Translations under genes and position numbers: made by a program
In this document: positions 21,997-32,924 of the stretch, piece by piece
Position numbering within the stretch: position 1 is the stretch's first letter
How the letters are laid out: every line of letters starts with the position of its first letter
Source of the DNA: Ceriagrion tenellum
Lineage: Eukaryota > Arthropoda > Insecta > Odonata > Coenagrionidae
Direction of reading: 5' to 3'
Length of the DNA: 64,000 nucleotides
Assembly (NCBI GenBank): GCA_963169105.1
Contig: OY720640.1
Coordinates: forward strand, 61,753,527-61,817,526
Notes under the pieces: generated by a model
What the model saw: only the letters and a program-made list of their open reading frames with translations
Databases searched by the model: none
What the model was told of the DNA's origin: nothing

Positions 21997-22567
21997 AATG
22001 TACATTTAATCCAAGTGCACCTCAATGCAGCGTTGACTGAAAAGAAATTGATAGTTTATCATCATTTTGTAATTCCTATTGATTTTTATTTTGCGGCAAA
22101 GTTTTGCTGCAACAAGTTTTCTTGCCTGTGGTAGTGATTTGTTACCGAGTATAATTTATTGATGGGTTATGGCAGTAATGTAAAAAAAAGTGACCAAGTT
22201 GGACTTAAAAGAAAAGAGAGAAAGAGAATTAGGGAAATCTATGAAAATGTTGACAGGTGTAACGTTGGTCTGTAATAATGGGTCGCCTTACCCCCCTTCC
22301 TCCCCTTTGTAAGTATGCTAGTGTGCCTATTAAGTGCTATATATATTTTTTCTCCCTGGGTGGATAAAAAAAAGGATGTGAATGAGCCGTAAGAGTGAGT
22401 ATATAAGTATTAGTATGTATGTTTGTGTTTGTATAAATTTGAGTGTGGGTAAAAACCATAGCTGTGTAAAAAAAGAATGAGTTCCGTATAATCCCTTGTT
22501 ATTATTTTTTAAAGACGCATTGAGATTTTAAGGGGGATGAGTCGGAGGTGGCAAATGGAATAATAAA
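21997..22567 (+). other. Sbf: Sbf 3' UTR and candidate polyadenylation signal
   Basis: Directly follows the stop codon. The first plain AATAAA is at 22562-22567. The UTR may be longer (other A-rich candidates lie near 23890), and transcript data would be needed to place the end. Confidence 0.4.
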
Positions 22568-22959
22568 AGCTCTCTACACTTTAAGCACATATCACCTGGA
22601 AAGAAGCAACTCACATGTTTTTTTTTACCTTTCTCGTGTAACTCCATGAGCGATGGGACTGCCTAGTTCAAATTGTGGCCAGGAATTGAACAAAAGTGCA
22701 TGTAGAAGAATGTGACATCACTTCAGTGGAGAGGAAGTCCTGCAATAATGGTACAAATAATTGCTGCAAGTTAATGCATTTTAACTTGGCTTGCTTAGTT
22801 TTGCTGCAACATAATTAACCGGGCGTTAAAACGATAACACCAGCAGGTAGTAAATTGATCTCTTTTATACAGAATGATGTCTTCATTTTTAATGTTGACT
22901 TTCATTGTTGATGAATTTTTGTTATTTATATATTTCCTCAAGCCATGTATAATTGTTTC

Positions 22960-22978
22960 ATATATATATATATATATC
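22960..22978. repeat. (TA)n microsatellite
   Basis: About nine uninterrupted TA units, followed by CTATATAAAT. Confidence 0.8.
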
Positions 22979-24085
22979 TATATAAATTTTATAGGCCTGA
23001 TGTTTATTTTATCAATTTCCGCTTTTAAGTTGGGAAATGTAAACTAGTTAATTCTAGGAGCAGTGAATCCTGTGAAAGGCATTATGTAATACTCGTATTA
23101 GCTTTCTGCCAATATGTAAAAAAAAAAAGAGGAAGCAGATGCAGGACTCATCTCATGAGTCTGATTGTATCTAATGGCATTTCTGTGGTGATAAATGATA
23201 TTTTGAAATTGTTCGATGTGCCAGTTCTTGGCTGCAATATGTGCCATTGTGCATTAGCAACAAATGCGCTCCCTATGCTGTGCTGTGTGTGTGGTTTATT
23301 AAAGTGAAAACACCAATAATTTAGTTCAAATTTTCCACCTTCTCTCATTGATGCCCTTTGCAGAATCAATACAGAACTGTTGTCAAATTATTAAAAACTA
23401 TTATATTTTATCATATATTGTTTTGCTCACAATGGTTAGCATTTTGGAAATGCTTTGATTCTGTCAGTATAATTTTTTCATTTGATGTTCCATGGTTGAA
23501 ATTATAAAAAAAATTATTTGAAGTATTTTTTAAAAAATGAGTGGAATCATTAAAAAGCTATTATTCATTTAATTATGTGATCTTGTTTGATTGTCTTGGT
23601 TTACAAAAAATGGCCATGTTTTAACTTAAAATGTGATAAGTAGCTGAATTTGTTATCAACTTATGTGAGAATGCAAAACAATAATTGTATTGTGCTTCCA
23701 ACTTTTTAAAGCATTTCAATGTTTTTAAATAATGATGTGTTTTTTGGGGATTCATTGGTGAGCCTTGTAAGAGTTATCAGCCATCGGTCACTCTGCAAGA
23801 TGTGTGGTAGTGAATGTACCATAGCTGGTGCTACCAGTGTTTCTGCAATGGACCCTTCACACCCTAATGGTCCAAATTTTGTTGAACTCAATTAAAGATT
23901 TTAAAACTGAAGAATATAGGATTTTTTGGCATCTACAGCCTGAAATTGAAATGCACAAAATTTATATGCAGTAGATCGTTGACTTGCTATTTATTATCAT
24001 AAATGTTTGGATGGAAGTGTTCTAGGTTTTTTTATGTACATACTTGTATGTATTGTGGCTGACAGTTTCTTTTATATTCGCGCCC

Positions 24086-24111
24086 AAAAACACTGCATAT
24101 GCAGTGTTTTT
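24086..24111. repeat. Perfect 26-bp palindrome
   Basis: AAAAACACTGCAT followed directly by its exact reverse complement, with no spacer. The function is unknown; such a sequence can form a cruciform or mark the junction of two inverted copies. Confidence 0.9.
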
Positions 24112-25479
24112 GTCCGTGCCTTTTCTTCTTTGAAACCAAATGATTCCTTTATCCTGTTAAATACAGTTTCTTATAAGCGGCTCTTCCAGCACAAGCTGCT
24201 GGCTCGTCTTTCATAAGTGACTAATAAGTGGTCATAATTGCTAAGTGACAGACTTTAGAAACTGGGGAACTACAGCAGCATTCTACTTTCACTCTATACA
24301 TTAAATAGTTACCTTGGAAAATCCAGGCATTCTTGATAGGACGTGAGGTTTTCCTTAATTGATCTTGAATTGAAATCACTTTATCTTGGTGGGACCATGT
24401 CACAGTATGAAAGTAGTTTCACTCTGTAAATTTCCAATGTACTTATTAATTCCAACCTATATTTCAGCTTAGAAAGGTCATTTCCAATGATGGCGAAGAA
24501 TTTTGAGAATGACTTTGTTAAGTTGAAGCTTTGGTTAGAATTAATGAAATGTATTGTAGAATTTAATATGGGAAAGAAATTTGTGTTGTCATCTTGAATT
24601 GTTGATAAGTGGCAACTAGAGGTAATTCCCCGGTACTATGAACTTGTACCGAGTACTATGAGGGCATCAAACTGCTCTTAAAATCAAGAAATCATTAATG
24701 TATGTTTCATCATTTATGCTTTACTTAAATATTCTTAATATCATTATATATTATTTAAATATTATTATAATCATTAATTTTTGCTAATTATTTCATCTCA
24801 GCTTTTCTTGTTGGATGAAATTTCTTCCCAAATTTTACAATGCAGGGGCAGCCTTTTATTCCAGAATTACTTGTGGCCTGTGAATCATGCACACAATATA
24901 AATGAATTCAATTTTATGTCATTGAAATTAAGTGTATTGAGTACCTTTAAACTCTAATATGTCTGTTGTTGAAATGAAGTAAGATTTCATACTTATCTAA
25001 GGTTTTAGAAAAAAGAAAAGTAACTTGGATATGCCAACAGCCTAATGCAATGCATGTAGTTCCTCCCTGACTCTTCAGTAGCATGGTAAGTATTACGTGC
25101 TCAATGTGTGGGATTAGGACCCCCGAGAGAGAATGCTGCCAAGTTATGTGTATGAAATTTGCCATTGTATGTGTGTTAGTAAATGGACTTTTAGAGATAC
25201 AGTGGAACTAATAGACCTAAATGGGGAACACACACAGCTGAGTTTAGCGGCTACATTTTTTACATACCTTTCAAAGTTAAAATGGGCATCAATATTCATA
25301 CAAACTTAGGAACATGGTGTAATCGACATGGTCAAGCTCAGATTTATTAATATTTGAAAGAAAATAGTGTGTTTTGTTTACTTAGAGGTTTTTACAAGTA
25401 GTAACACACAACTGATACATATACTTGTTAGACCAAGTTAGCTCCAGAATGTAAACTAGTCACAGTGGAGGAGTTACAA

Positions 25480-25990
25480 CAAAATTGGCATCATTAGCTG
25501 ATAGAACTGGGTTTCTACCAGCCAAGGAAACAAAGTTGATGATATCGTTTATATACAGTAAAATCAGATTTTGGCCAAGAACAGTCTTTTGGTGCACAAA
25601 ACTTAGCTGAAAAGAGATGAAGCAAATTTCTTATCATTTGACCTTAGAGAGACTGATTTAATGGTGAGATATGATTCTAAGCAGAGATGAGTAGTACCTC
25701 TTATACCTAAAGAGGATAACTTATCTTGCAGTATATGGTGGTTGACATTGCTAAAAGCCTTGGAGAGACCAAAAAACTTGCCAAGTGCTTTGATTTCACC
25801 GTCTGGCATAGCCAAAATGTCAGCTACTTGAGTGATAGCAAAGCTGGTGCAACTTCATTTGCAAAAGCCACCTTGAAATGATGACAAGAATTTATTTGAC
25901 ACTAGGAAAGAAGTCAACCTTCTGTTGAAAAAATTTAAAACCTTACCAAACTGATTATAGTTAAGTTCAAAAAAGGGCAGATCTTGTTCT
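25480..25990 (-). repeat. Jockey/CR1-like reverse transcriptase fragment
   Basis: On the minus strand, frame 25815-25603 reads GLSKAFSNVNHHILQDKLSS and LGIRGTTHLCLESYL, corresponding to the RT motif LDLSKAFDxVNHxxLLxKL and the following GIRG...W..SYL. The catalytic Asp of SKAFD is Ser here, so it is dead. Upstream, in other frames, an FQGGFCK..SCTSFAI sequence fits QxGFRKG..T..A. No 3' tail was seen. Confidence 0.7.
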
Positions 25991-26101
25991 TACTAAATGG
26001 TCATGTATTGTCTTGAATAGTGAAACATCCATATTTCATTTGAGCTTATAGGTAGGATTTTGGACAGTACTTATCCTAATTTCTGTTTTCCCTCCTGTTG
26101 A

Positions 26102-27165
26102 TTAGATTAGACCATTAGATCCCTCTAAATATTCTAATGTTGTCTCCCTCGACTTTTTTTGACCAGAATTCCTGTCCTCTTCAACACTTAACCTGTGTTC
26201 TCCTCTCGATAACCTCTTCAAAATTCTCTCTCTTTTCAAAATATCCTCCATCCATCTCCTCTGAACCTCCACTATTAGCCTCCTCTCCTCTTCTACCATA
26301 TCCAATACCTCCTTGTTCGTCCTTCTCCCCACCCAGTTCACCCTTTCCATCCTTCTCCAAGCCCACATTGCAAATGCCTCAAGTCTATGTACATCCTCCC
26401 TTTGCCATGACCACGTCTTTGACCCATACAGCACCACACTCCATATTAGAGTTTTCACCAACCTTTTCTTTACCTTTCTACTCAGAACCCCCCTCATCAA
26501 TTTCTTCCTCTGTGGAAATTTGTCTTTAGCTTTGGCAAGTCTATGTCTTAAATCAATACCACTAAACCCATTCTCCTCCAAAATGCTACCTAGATACGTT
26601 GACTGATTGACTTGCTTTATTTTGTGCTCTCCCACCCTTCCCAGCCTTCTTGCTTCTAGAAAGTCTCATCCCTTTTCTCATGGTTCAACTTCATCCTATA
26701 CCTCTTGTACTGCTCCTCTCATGCATTCATCATTGACTTTAACACTTGGCTGACTTTCAAACCAAAGCTTGATCATCTGCGAATCTCACCAATATTATCA
26801 TGTCCCCTCCCAGCTTTATTCCTACCTCCATCTCTCTACATCCTGTACCATTACTTGTGAAAGAACAATGCCAATGGTGGGCACCTGTCGCACTCCCCAC
26901 CCTATCAGCCCACACTGATTCTCCTTTGGCTACTCTCTGGTTTTGGTACTCTGGTAAAGATTCCGAATGAGACATGTGTCCCTCCAATCGACCCCTAATT
27001 TTTTCAGCATTTCCATTTACTACACTCTATCAAAGAACTTGTTGAAATACACATATCAAGGCAATTCATCCTCGCCTGGCTTTCTGCCGGTGTCATTATT
27101 GCCCCTATAGTGCTCTGCATTCCTGTCCCTCTGTTAAATTCAATGTTTGTCACTTAGGTTCAGTA
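26102..27165 (-). repeat. RTE-like LINE fragment (RT and C-terminus)
   Basis: On the minus strand, from right to left: a degenerate FNKFFDRV region near 27040, then IKLGGDMIILVRFADDQALV (about 26757-26820) with the FADD active-site motif. Next, frame 26635-26102 reads QSTYLGSILEENG, VWSVVLYGSKTWSWQREDVH, AMWAWRRMERVNW and RRTNKEVLDMVEEERRLI, the standard C-terminus of endonuclease-reverse transcriptases. The pieces lie in different frames, so the copy is dead and 5' truncated. Confidence 0.85.
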
Positions 27166-27264
27166 TTGGAATTAGTGTTGCCTTCATTAAGTCCTCCGGC
27201 TACATTCCCCCCTTAAAAATTCTACAAATTAGTGTAAATTCGTTGGATTTACGATACTTACTTT

Positions 27265-27443
27265 TTAAAATGAGTGCGGTGAGATGATGTGTTATCACGT
27301 CATGAGTACTGTGGGTAGTACTTATTCACTAGGGGGCCTAGTGAACACTGGGACACTCACGGTACCCTTGATGTGATATCATCAGCACCAGCGTAAAGAC
27401 AACCGTGACGTGATATCACGTCATGCTGCACTCAAAGGATTAA
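27265..27443. mobile_element. piggyBac-type MITE (decayed)
   Basis: Bounded by TTAA at 27265-27268 and 27440-27443. The terminal inverted repeats share TGAGTGC, a purine-rich spacer and TATCACGTCA; the right arm carries the self-complementary GACGTGATATCACGTC (27409-27424). The left arm has a 3-nt insertion and several mismatches. Confidence 0.55.
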
Positions 27444-28099
27444 ATTAAGAAATAGGAAAAAAATCAAAGTAGGACTTTCTGACATTCATAGATGGTCCAT
27501 ATGATGTGTTTAAATGATCTTCTATGGTGTCAGTCAAGCCCTTGACTAGATTTAGATGTCCAGTGCATGTCCAACAGATGTAATGGCATCAGGGCCTTCA
27601 TATTTCTTCAGGAATGTGCTTTGACCTGGGTCAGCAGCTCTGTTATTTTTGCCCGGCAACTTTCAGTGTGATCACTAATAATGAGACTGATCTATCCAGC
27701 AAAGTATGTTTGTAAATGCATGCATTGCTGTTGATATAATGGGTGTTTTATTGTATGTAATCTTCAAAGAGAAAATTATTGAAGAAATACGTTTTAAATG
27801 CAGGCATTGGTAGTTGGACTAGTTTAAATATCCCTCCAATTCGAAAGAAAGAATATAATGCTTATGCTTCACTTAACGCTGATTCATGTCGTAAATTACG
27901 ATATTTGTCCCCATGTGTGCTATTTTTGAAATTTTGTATTCATGGTCTCGGGTCAAAAGTCCTCTATAATATTTTTGAAATATTTCGATTTACCTGTTGG
28001 ACCTGTCCATGTATATTAATGAACTTGTCCTTCGCGCCTATCGAAACATACGAATTCATACCTCATTTGTTTCTGGTGGTGTAATTTTGCGCGGTAAGC
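27444..28099. other. Upstream region of the first CYTH gene
   Basis: No repeat recognised. The start codon is preceded by TTTTGCGCGGTAAGC. No clear TATA or initiator assignment could be made. Confidence 0.4.
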
Positions 28100-28255
28100 A
28101 TGGCAAGGAATATAGAGATAAAAGCTAAAGTACGAGATTTCGAGGGGCTAATAGAAAAAGCTAAAGCTATTAGCACTGGTGATTCTATATTACTCGAACA
28201 AGAAGATGTTTTCTACCAAATATCGGCCGGGCGACTGAAGTTAAGGAGCGAAAAA
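28100..28255 (+). CDS. CYTH copy 1, exon 1
   Basis: 52 codons from ATG to the RSEK / GTAAGG donor. The ATG is chosen because it aligns with the start of copy 2. Confidence 0.92.
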
Positions 28256-31200
28256 GTAAGGCTTCTTAATCATACCGAATGCCTTTGTTTACTTTCTGTA
28301 GTTCACCCATTCAGTTTTTGTTCGTTGAATAGATCTGCATCATTTATTGTTGCACAAAACTTTATCATTTGACCATTTATGTTAATGTACTCTAATTGGG
28401 GAGTTATATTGGGCAAACTTGAAATACCACATTATGTTTTGCACAACAGGGACGTGAATCAACTTTAATTTATTACGACCGTCCAGATGTTGAAGGACCT
28501 AAGCTATCTAACTACGAAAAATGCTCAATCAGTGAAGATGAAGTTCCTGGAATTAAACGAGTGCTTGCTAAGGCTTTAGGGGAGAGGGGAATTGTGAGAA
28601 AAAAGAGACAACTCATCATGGTCGGGCAAACGCGTGTTCACGTGGACTCTGTAGAGGAACTTGGGAGTTTCATGGAGCTTGAAGTAAGTATAGAGAATCG
28701 ATTGTTGTAAGATCAGAGGTTGCCATTTGTTATAACTCCAACACGATTCTTTTTCATTTACATCTGAGTATAGTCATTTGCTCTCGCCATCTATTTCTGT
28801 GGACGAGGTCTCCAACAAATCTCCCCAACTGCAAAACTTTGTCCCCATATTGTTGGATTCAGCCTTATGTATCGTAACTTTTTGCAAATGTGAATCTATT
28901 TGTGATATTTTGTACTGACACTCTTGTATAGTTCTTTCCATGTTAATACAAGTATAATATCGTTTCTTTAATTACTTGAGTACTTTCTAGTTATATTTCC
29001 GAATGATGCTTAATTATTATGTGAACATTTTCCTTAATCGAATCAGGTGTTATACATTATTCATTTGCTCCCTTTTCTACATATTCCTAAGGCTTAAAGC
29101 CGCTTTACACGGTATAGTAAAAGCAAATGCAGGAACTCTATTATGAGGAAAATTGTATGTAGGTAAGTATGTTATCTGTGAAAGAGTCAAATTGTATTAT
29201 TGTCTGAATGACTGAACGTAAATAGAACCTGCTCTAATTCTATTAATTTTCTTGTACATTGTTGACATTCGTTTGTAAGGTAAAATGTTCCATGTGAAAC
29301 AGCCTTTATTTCTTGAAGCTCTCAGCTTACTCTTCATTATTTTTTCCCATGCATGAAATCTCAGCCAACCTTTGTGTTGTTATGGAAACCATTATTGTAA
29401 CTGCTGTTACATTCATTTTTTTATATCCAACCTGTCTTTCAAATATATACCACTTGCTTCCCTAACTGCGCATCATAATTAGTATTCTTATACCATGTGT
29501 ATATACACATATACATAAAAGCTGTATATGTGGTGTATCTTCAAAGTTATGGAGGAGGTTAACAACCCAATGAATACAGTTGATTTCAATTATATATGTA
29601 AAACACATGTACATTGCAATGATTTGTATACATGATGTATTATTATATGTCAGCTACTCACCATGTATATATCATGGGTATGACTTGAACCAATATATTT
29701 AGCTATGAAGCAGCAAATGTATAAGCCTAATTAATTGTAACTGCTATGTCATCGAGTCAATGTATTCCATGTTTAGTCATCTTGTAATAATTGCATTTAC
29801 CAACCACTATTTCTATGATGGTTATAATAATAGCAAATATGTGTTCCATGCCCTTGGTTGTTGCGTTAACTCATCCATCACCTACCTTGGAAGCATTTGT
29901 GATGAATTTGGGAATTGTCTACCCAAGTAGCCAACTCTAGCATCACTCAAACAAAATACTGCTGCACAGAAACTTCAAATGCAGTTTTTTATATTGAATT
30001 GTTACATTCCAACAATATTTTTTCGTGGAAGTGAGGCATTGCATGAAACCGCACTTCATTAGCTGATAGAAAAAGAGATCACTTAACATGGTGGATATGT
30101 AACATCTAGAAATGTAAGTGTAATATCATTGAACTGCCTTTTGCTAACATTTCATCCAGAGGTGAGATAAGTAATGGAAAATACAAAATCGATCAGAAAA
30201 TAAGCCCAACTGCAGTAAGTGCATGAATCACCTGGTTGAAGTGCAGTAATTACATTGTCTCCCCATAGCTTCAATTAAAACATCACAACCATCATTTTTG
30301 AAATGTTTTTTTTATTCAACTGGTAAAAAGGTCGGTTTTGCTGAAAATCAGAGAATCTCCTCTCGGTTTTCTACATTTTCAGGGTCCTATCTATAGTATT
30401 TCCTTATTTGCCTCTACATATGGTCTACCCTTCTTTAAGCCATCCATAAAACCTTTTCTCTTTCTTCCCCTTCCCTGCTTGCCCACTATCACAGTCTTGA
30501 GTAACCCATTGCCCCTCATTACTTCCTCCAGTTCCTTACTCTGCCGATCCCTGATTTCATTCAGAAGCTTCCTTTCCTTGCCCACCATACTAAGCACATC
30601 CTCATTTGTCTTCCTTTCACCTTCTCCAGTATTATCCATGCCCGCATCTTGAAAGCCTGAAGTCTATTCTCGTCCTCTTTTCTGAGGGTCTACATTTCTG
30701 CCCCAAACAATGCCACGCTCCATGTGAAGCTACATATTCACCATCCTCTTCTTCACATCCTCACCCAATATCCCCGTGATCAGCTCCCTCTCTTACTAAG
30801 CACTATTCTCTTACATATGTCTTTGCTACTATGCCCATTTTCTTCTAGCGTACTGCATAAGTAATTAAAATGCTCAACTTGCTCAAGTTTTTGCCCTCCA
30901 ACTTTAATGACCAGCCTCACTTCCTTTGTCCTAGAGAATCTCATTACTTTTTTTTCGTATGATTTATCTTCATTTTGAATTTCTTCCACTGAATTTGTAA
31001 AGCATCTATCTACTAAAGCTTGTTGTCACTTCAAAGATCGACTAACCAATCTTCTGTAAATATAACCAACTTGATTAGCTGCCATCCCACTTTTATTCCC
31101 ACATCAAGTTCTTCTCATGGCCTGTCTTATAGATTATAAAAAGCACCAGTGTAAAAAGGGGGCCCTTGCCTTACCATGCGACCTATACTTGCTCACCCCA

Positions 31201-31520
31201 ATTCACTATCAGCCTTCCTCACCTGTGCCCTTTGGGCCATACATAAGTTTAGAATTTGTATCCTGCCTCACTAATTTATTCCCATTTTCCTGAGTATCTC
31301 TGCTGGTTAGTTAGTTAGGTCCATACTTAGAAATTCGTTCCTTAATGATCCCATGTTGTGATGTTATCTTAATAAATGGTACTATTTTCAGGTTGTTTTG
31401 GAAGAACATCAAACGCCTGAAGAAGGACAAAAGATTGCAGAGTCATTAATGGAAAAACTTGGAATACTTCAAGAAGACCTTTTATCAGGAGCATATTTTG
31501 ACATGCTGCCAAAAGAATAG
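28100..31520 (+). CDS. CYTH-domain protein, copy 1 (3 exons, 172 residues)
   Basis: Exons 28100-28255, 28450-28683 and 31392-31520, GT/AG junctions, both introns phase 0, stop TAG. It is a single CYTH domain. Visible motifs: N-terminal MARNIEIKAK (the position of the ExExK strand, here NxExK), LEQEDVFYQ followed by SAGRLKLR, LIYYDRPD, GQTRVHVDSVEELGSFMELE, and a C-terminal DLLSGAYFDML. CYTH enzymes (CyaB-type adenylate cyclases, thiamine triphosphatases, tripolyphosphatases) form a tunnel of acidic and basic residues that binds triphosphates with divalent metal. The substrate here cannot be told from sequence. No signal peptide or membrane segment, so probably cytosolic. Its 2.7-kb second intron has an RTE-like LINE. 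Copy 2 follows in tandem, about 1.25 kb downstream. Confidence 0.93.
28450..28683 (+). CDS. CYTH copy 1, exon 2
   Basis: 78 codons, from the GCACAACAG acceptor to the GTAAGT donor. It carries the YDRPD and RVHVD strands of the tunnel. Confidence 0.93.
29095..29310. mobile_element. Possible decayed MITE in CYTH copy 1 intron 2
   Basis: The left end AAAGCCGCTTTACACGGTA (from about 29097) resembles the complement of the right end (AAAGGCTGTTTCACATGGAA, around 29290-29310). A GCCGCTTTACACGG start is common in arthropod MITEs. Several mismatches and no clear target duplication. Confidence 0.35.
30320..31310 (-). repeat. RTE-like LINE fragment in CYTH copy 1 intron 2
   Basis: On the minus strand, frame 30989-30780 reads KEVRLVIKVGGQKLEQVEHF and NYLCSTLEENG. 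Frame 30639-30391 reads RKTNEDVLSMVGKERKLLNE and a LEEVMRGNGLLK block, homologous to 26102-27165 and 3985-4375. The left end shares GAGAATCTCCTC and TTTCAGGG with the copy at 63640. Broken and antisense to the gene. Confidence 0.75.
31392..31520 (+). CDS. CYTH copy 1, exon 3
   Basis: 42 codons plus TAG, acceptor CTATTTTCAG. The C-terminal helices carry KIAESLMEKLGI and DLLSGAYFD. Confidence 0.93.
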   Translation, partial: VVLEEHQTPEEGQKIAESLMEKLGILQEDLLSGAYFDMLPKE

Positions 31521-32351
31521 GTGCCTGTTTTATTTCAGTCTTTGAAATATTTTGTATATTGTTAACTTGAATGCTTCCCTTGCTGATGTTTTGTTTTGCT
31601 CTCTCTATGGGCCATTGAGCATGCTTGATTCTAATGTATAGAATGAGCCATATATCTTTACTTTCTTCATCAAGTGTAATATCTATTTGTGACTGGGATA
31701 TATACACTCATAAAATAGATCAAAGTGACTGAATGTTCCCAATAGTGTTGGTTTTCGGTATGCCTAGGTATGTCCATATAGCAAATGGTACATTGGAATC
31801 CCACCACAGGTATTGATGCTGTATTTATGGTGGAATTAACGTTTAATGTTACACAGTGTGCTAACACCTCAGCACCTTTAACTTAAGTCTACTTATACTC
31901 GGAACTTGTTAAACTATGGAACTTTAGGGGAAAAAATGACTTCTGACTCTCTAATCTGTGTTTCTTTCTATCACATTCATCTCAAAAGCAAGGAAGCCCT
32001 CAGCATTCAGAGAACTAATCTATCCGCAAGAGTAATGTAGGTGTTGGTTGGCTAACGTTACTCACCAAGGTTAATAGGTTTTTGGATAAGAAAAATATGG
32101 AACCAGTTAATTCTGTGAAATTGGATGTGGAAGTAGCAAAAATATGATAACGTGTATTAAATTCATTTTCTGCATGATGTATGTATGCTATGTAATAACA
32201 CTGAAAATTTTCTAGTGTTATCAATGAAACGAACTAGGAAGAATTTCTCTGGAAAACTTTTGTATCGTTCATTGTGTGGTGACATGCCAAAAATGATTAG
32301 CATTATTTCCCCTAGTCAAATTACAACATACCCAGAAAAGTTTACTGATAA

Positions 32352-32357
32352 AATAAA
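32352..32357 (+). other. Candidate polyadenylation signal of CYTH copy 1
   Basis: AATAAA, 832 nt after the copy 1 stop and about 410 nt before the copy 2 start. It is the first plain hexamer seen; placement is inferred. Confidence 0.3.
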
Positions 32358-32768
32358 TTAAAGTACGAGCATGGCGCCAGTGTTTTCTATATTTAGTGAA
32401 TTTTCAGGATATATCCAATTATATTTGCCTAAAGAGTATTAAAGCTTCGTTCCTCTATCTACATAATGTGCTTATATTGGTCAAGTAGTTGGGCGAGGTG
32501 GGCCGTTGTTACTATTCAAATTTCCCTCAATTTTTCTGGCGGAATTAAAGTTTTCGGATTTTGTTGTCAAATGACTCGGAAATGTTCGGTGATTAATTTT
32601 CATGTGATTATTATCATATCGAACAGCCGTTCTGTGTAGCTTTATTTCATATTACCTCGTAAATGTGGTAGGTGTTGAAGTGAGTATGATATTTTGGTTA
32701 GAGATAGAGATCGCCCTCTTGCGCGGCGCGTATGTCTATGACCACGGCGTCAATTTGAGCTGTTGGTG

Positions 32769-32924
32769 ATGGCGAGAAATGTGGAAATTAAAGCAAGAAT
32801 ACGCGATTTAGCTGGGTTGGTGGAAAAGACCAAGGCTTTAAGCACCAGTGACTCTGTTTTGATCGAACAGGAAGACGTATTTTACCAGACATCAGCGGGG
32901 CGGCTGAAATTACGTAACGAGAAA
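32769..32924 (+). CDS. CYTH copy 2, exon 1
   Basis: 52 codons; donor GTGAGC after RNEK. Confidence 0.92.

Larger units (their letters stand above)
22568..25479. other. Intergenic or extended Sbf 3' UTR
   Basis: AT-rich, no gene recognised. It contains the TA microsatellite and the 26-bp palindrome listed separately. GGTACTATGAACTTGTACC near 24630-24655 is a small hairpin. Confidence 0.45.
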
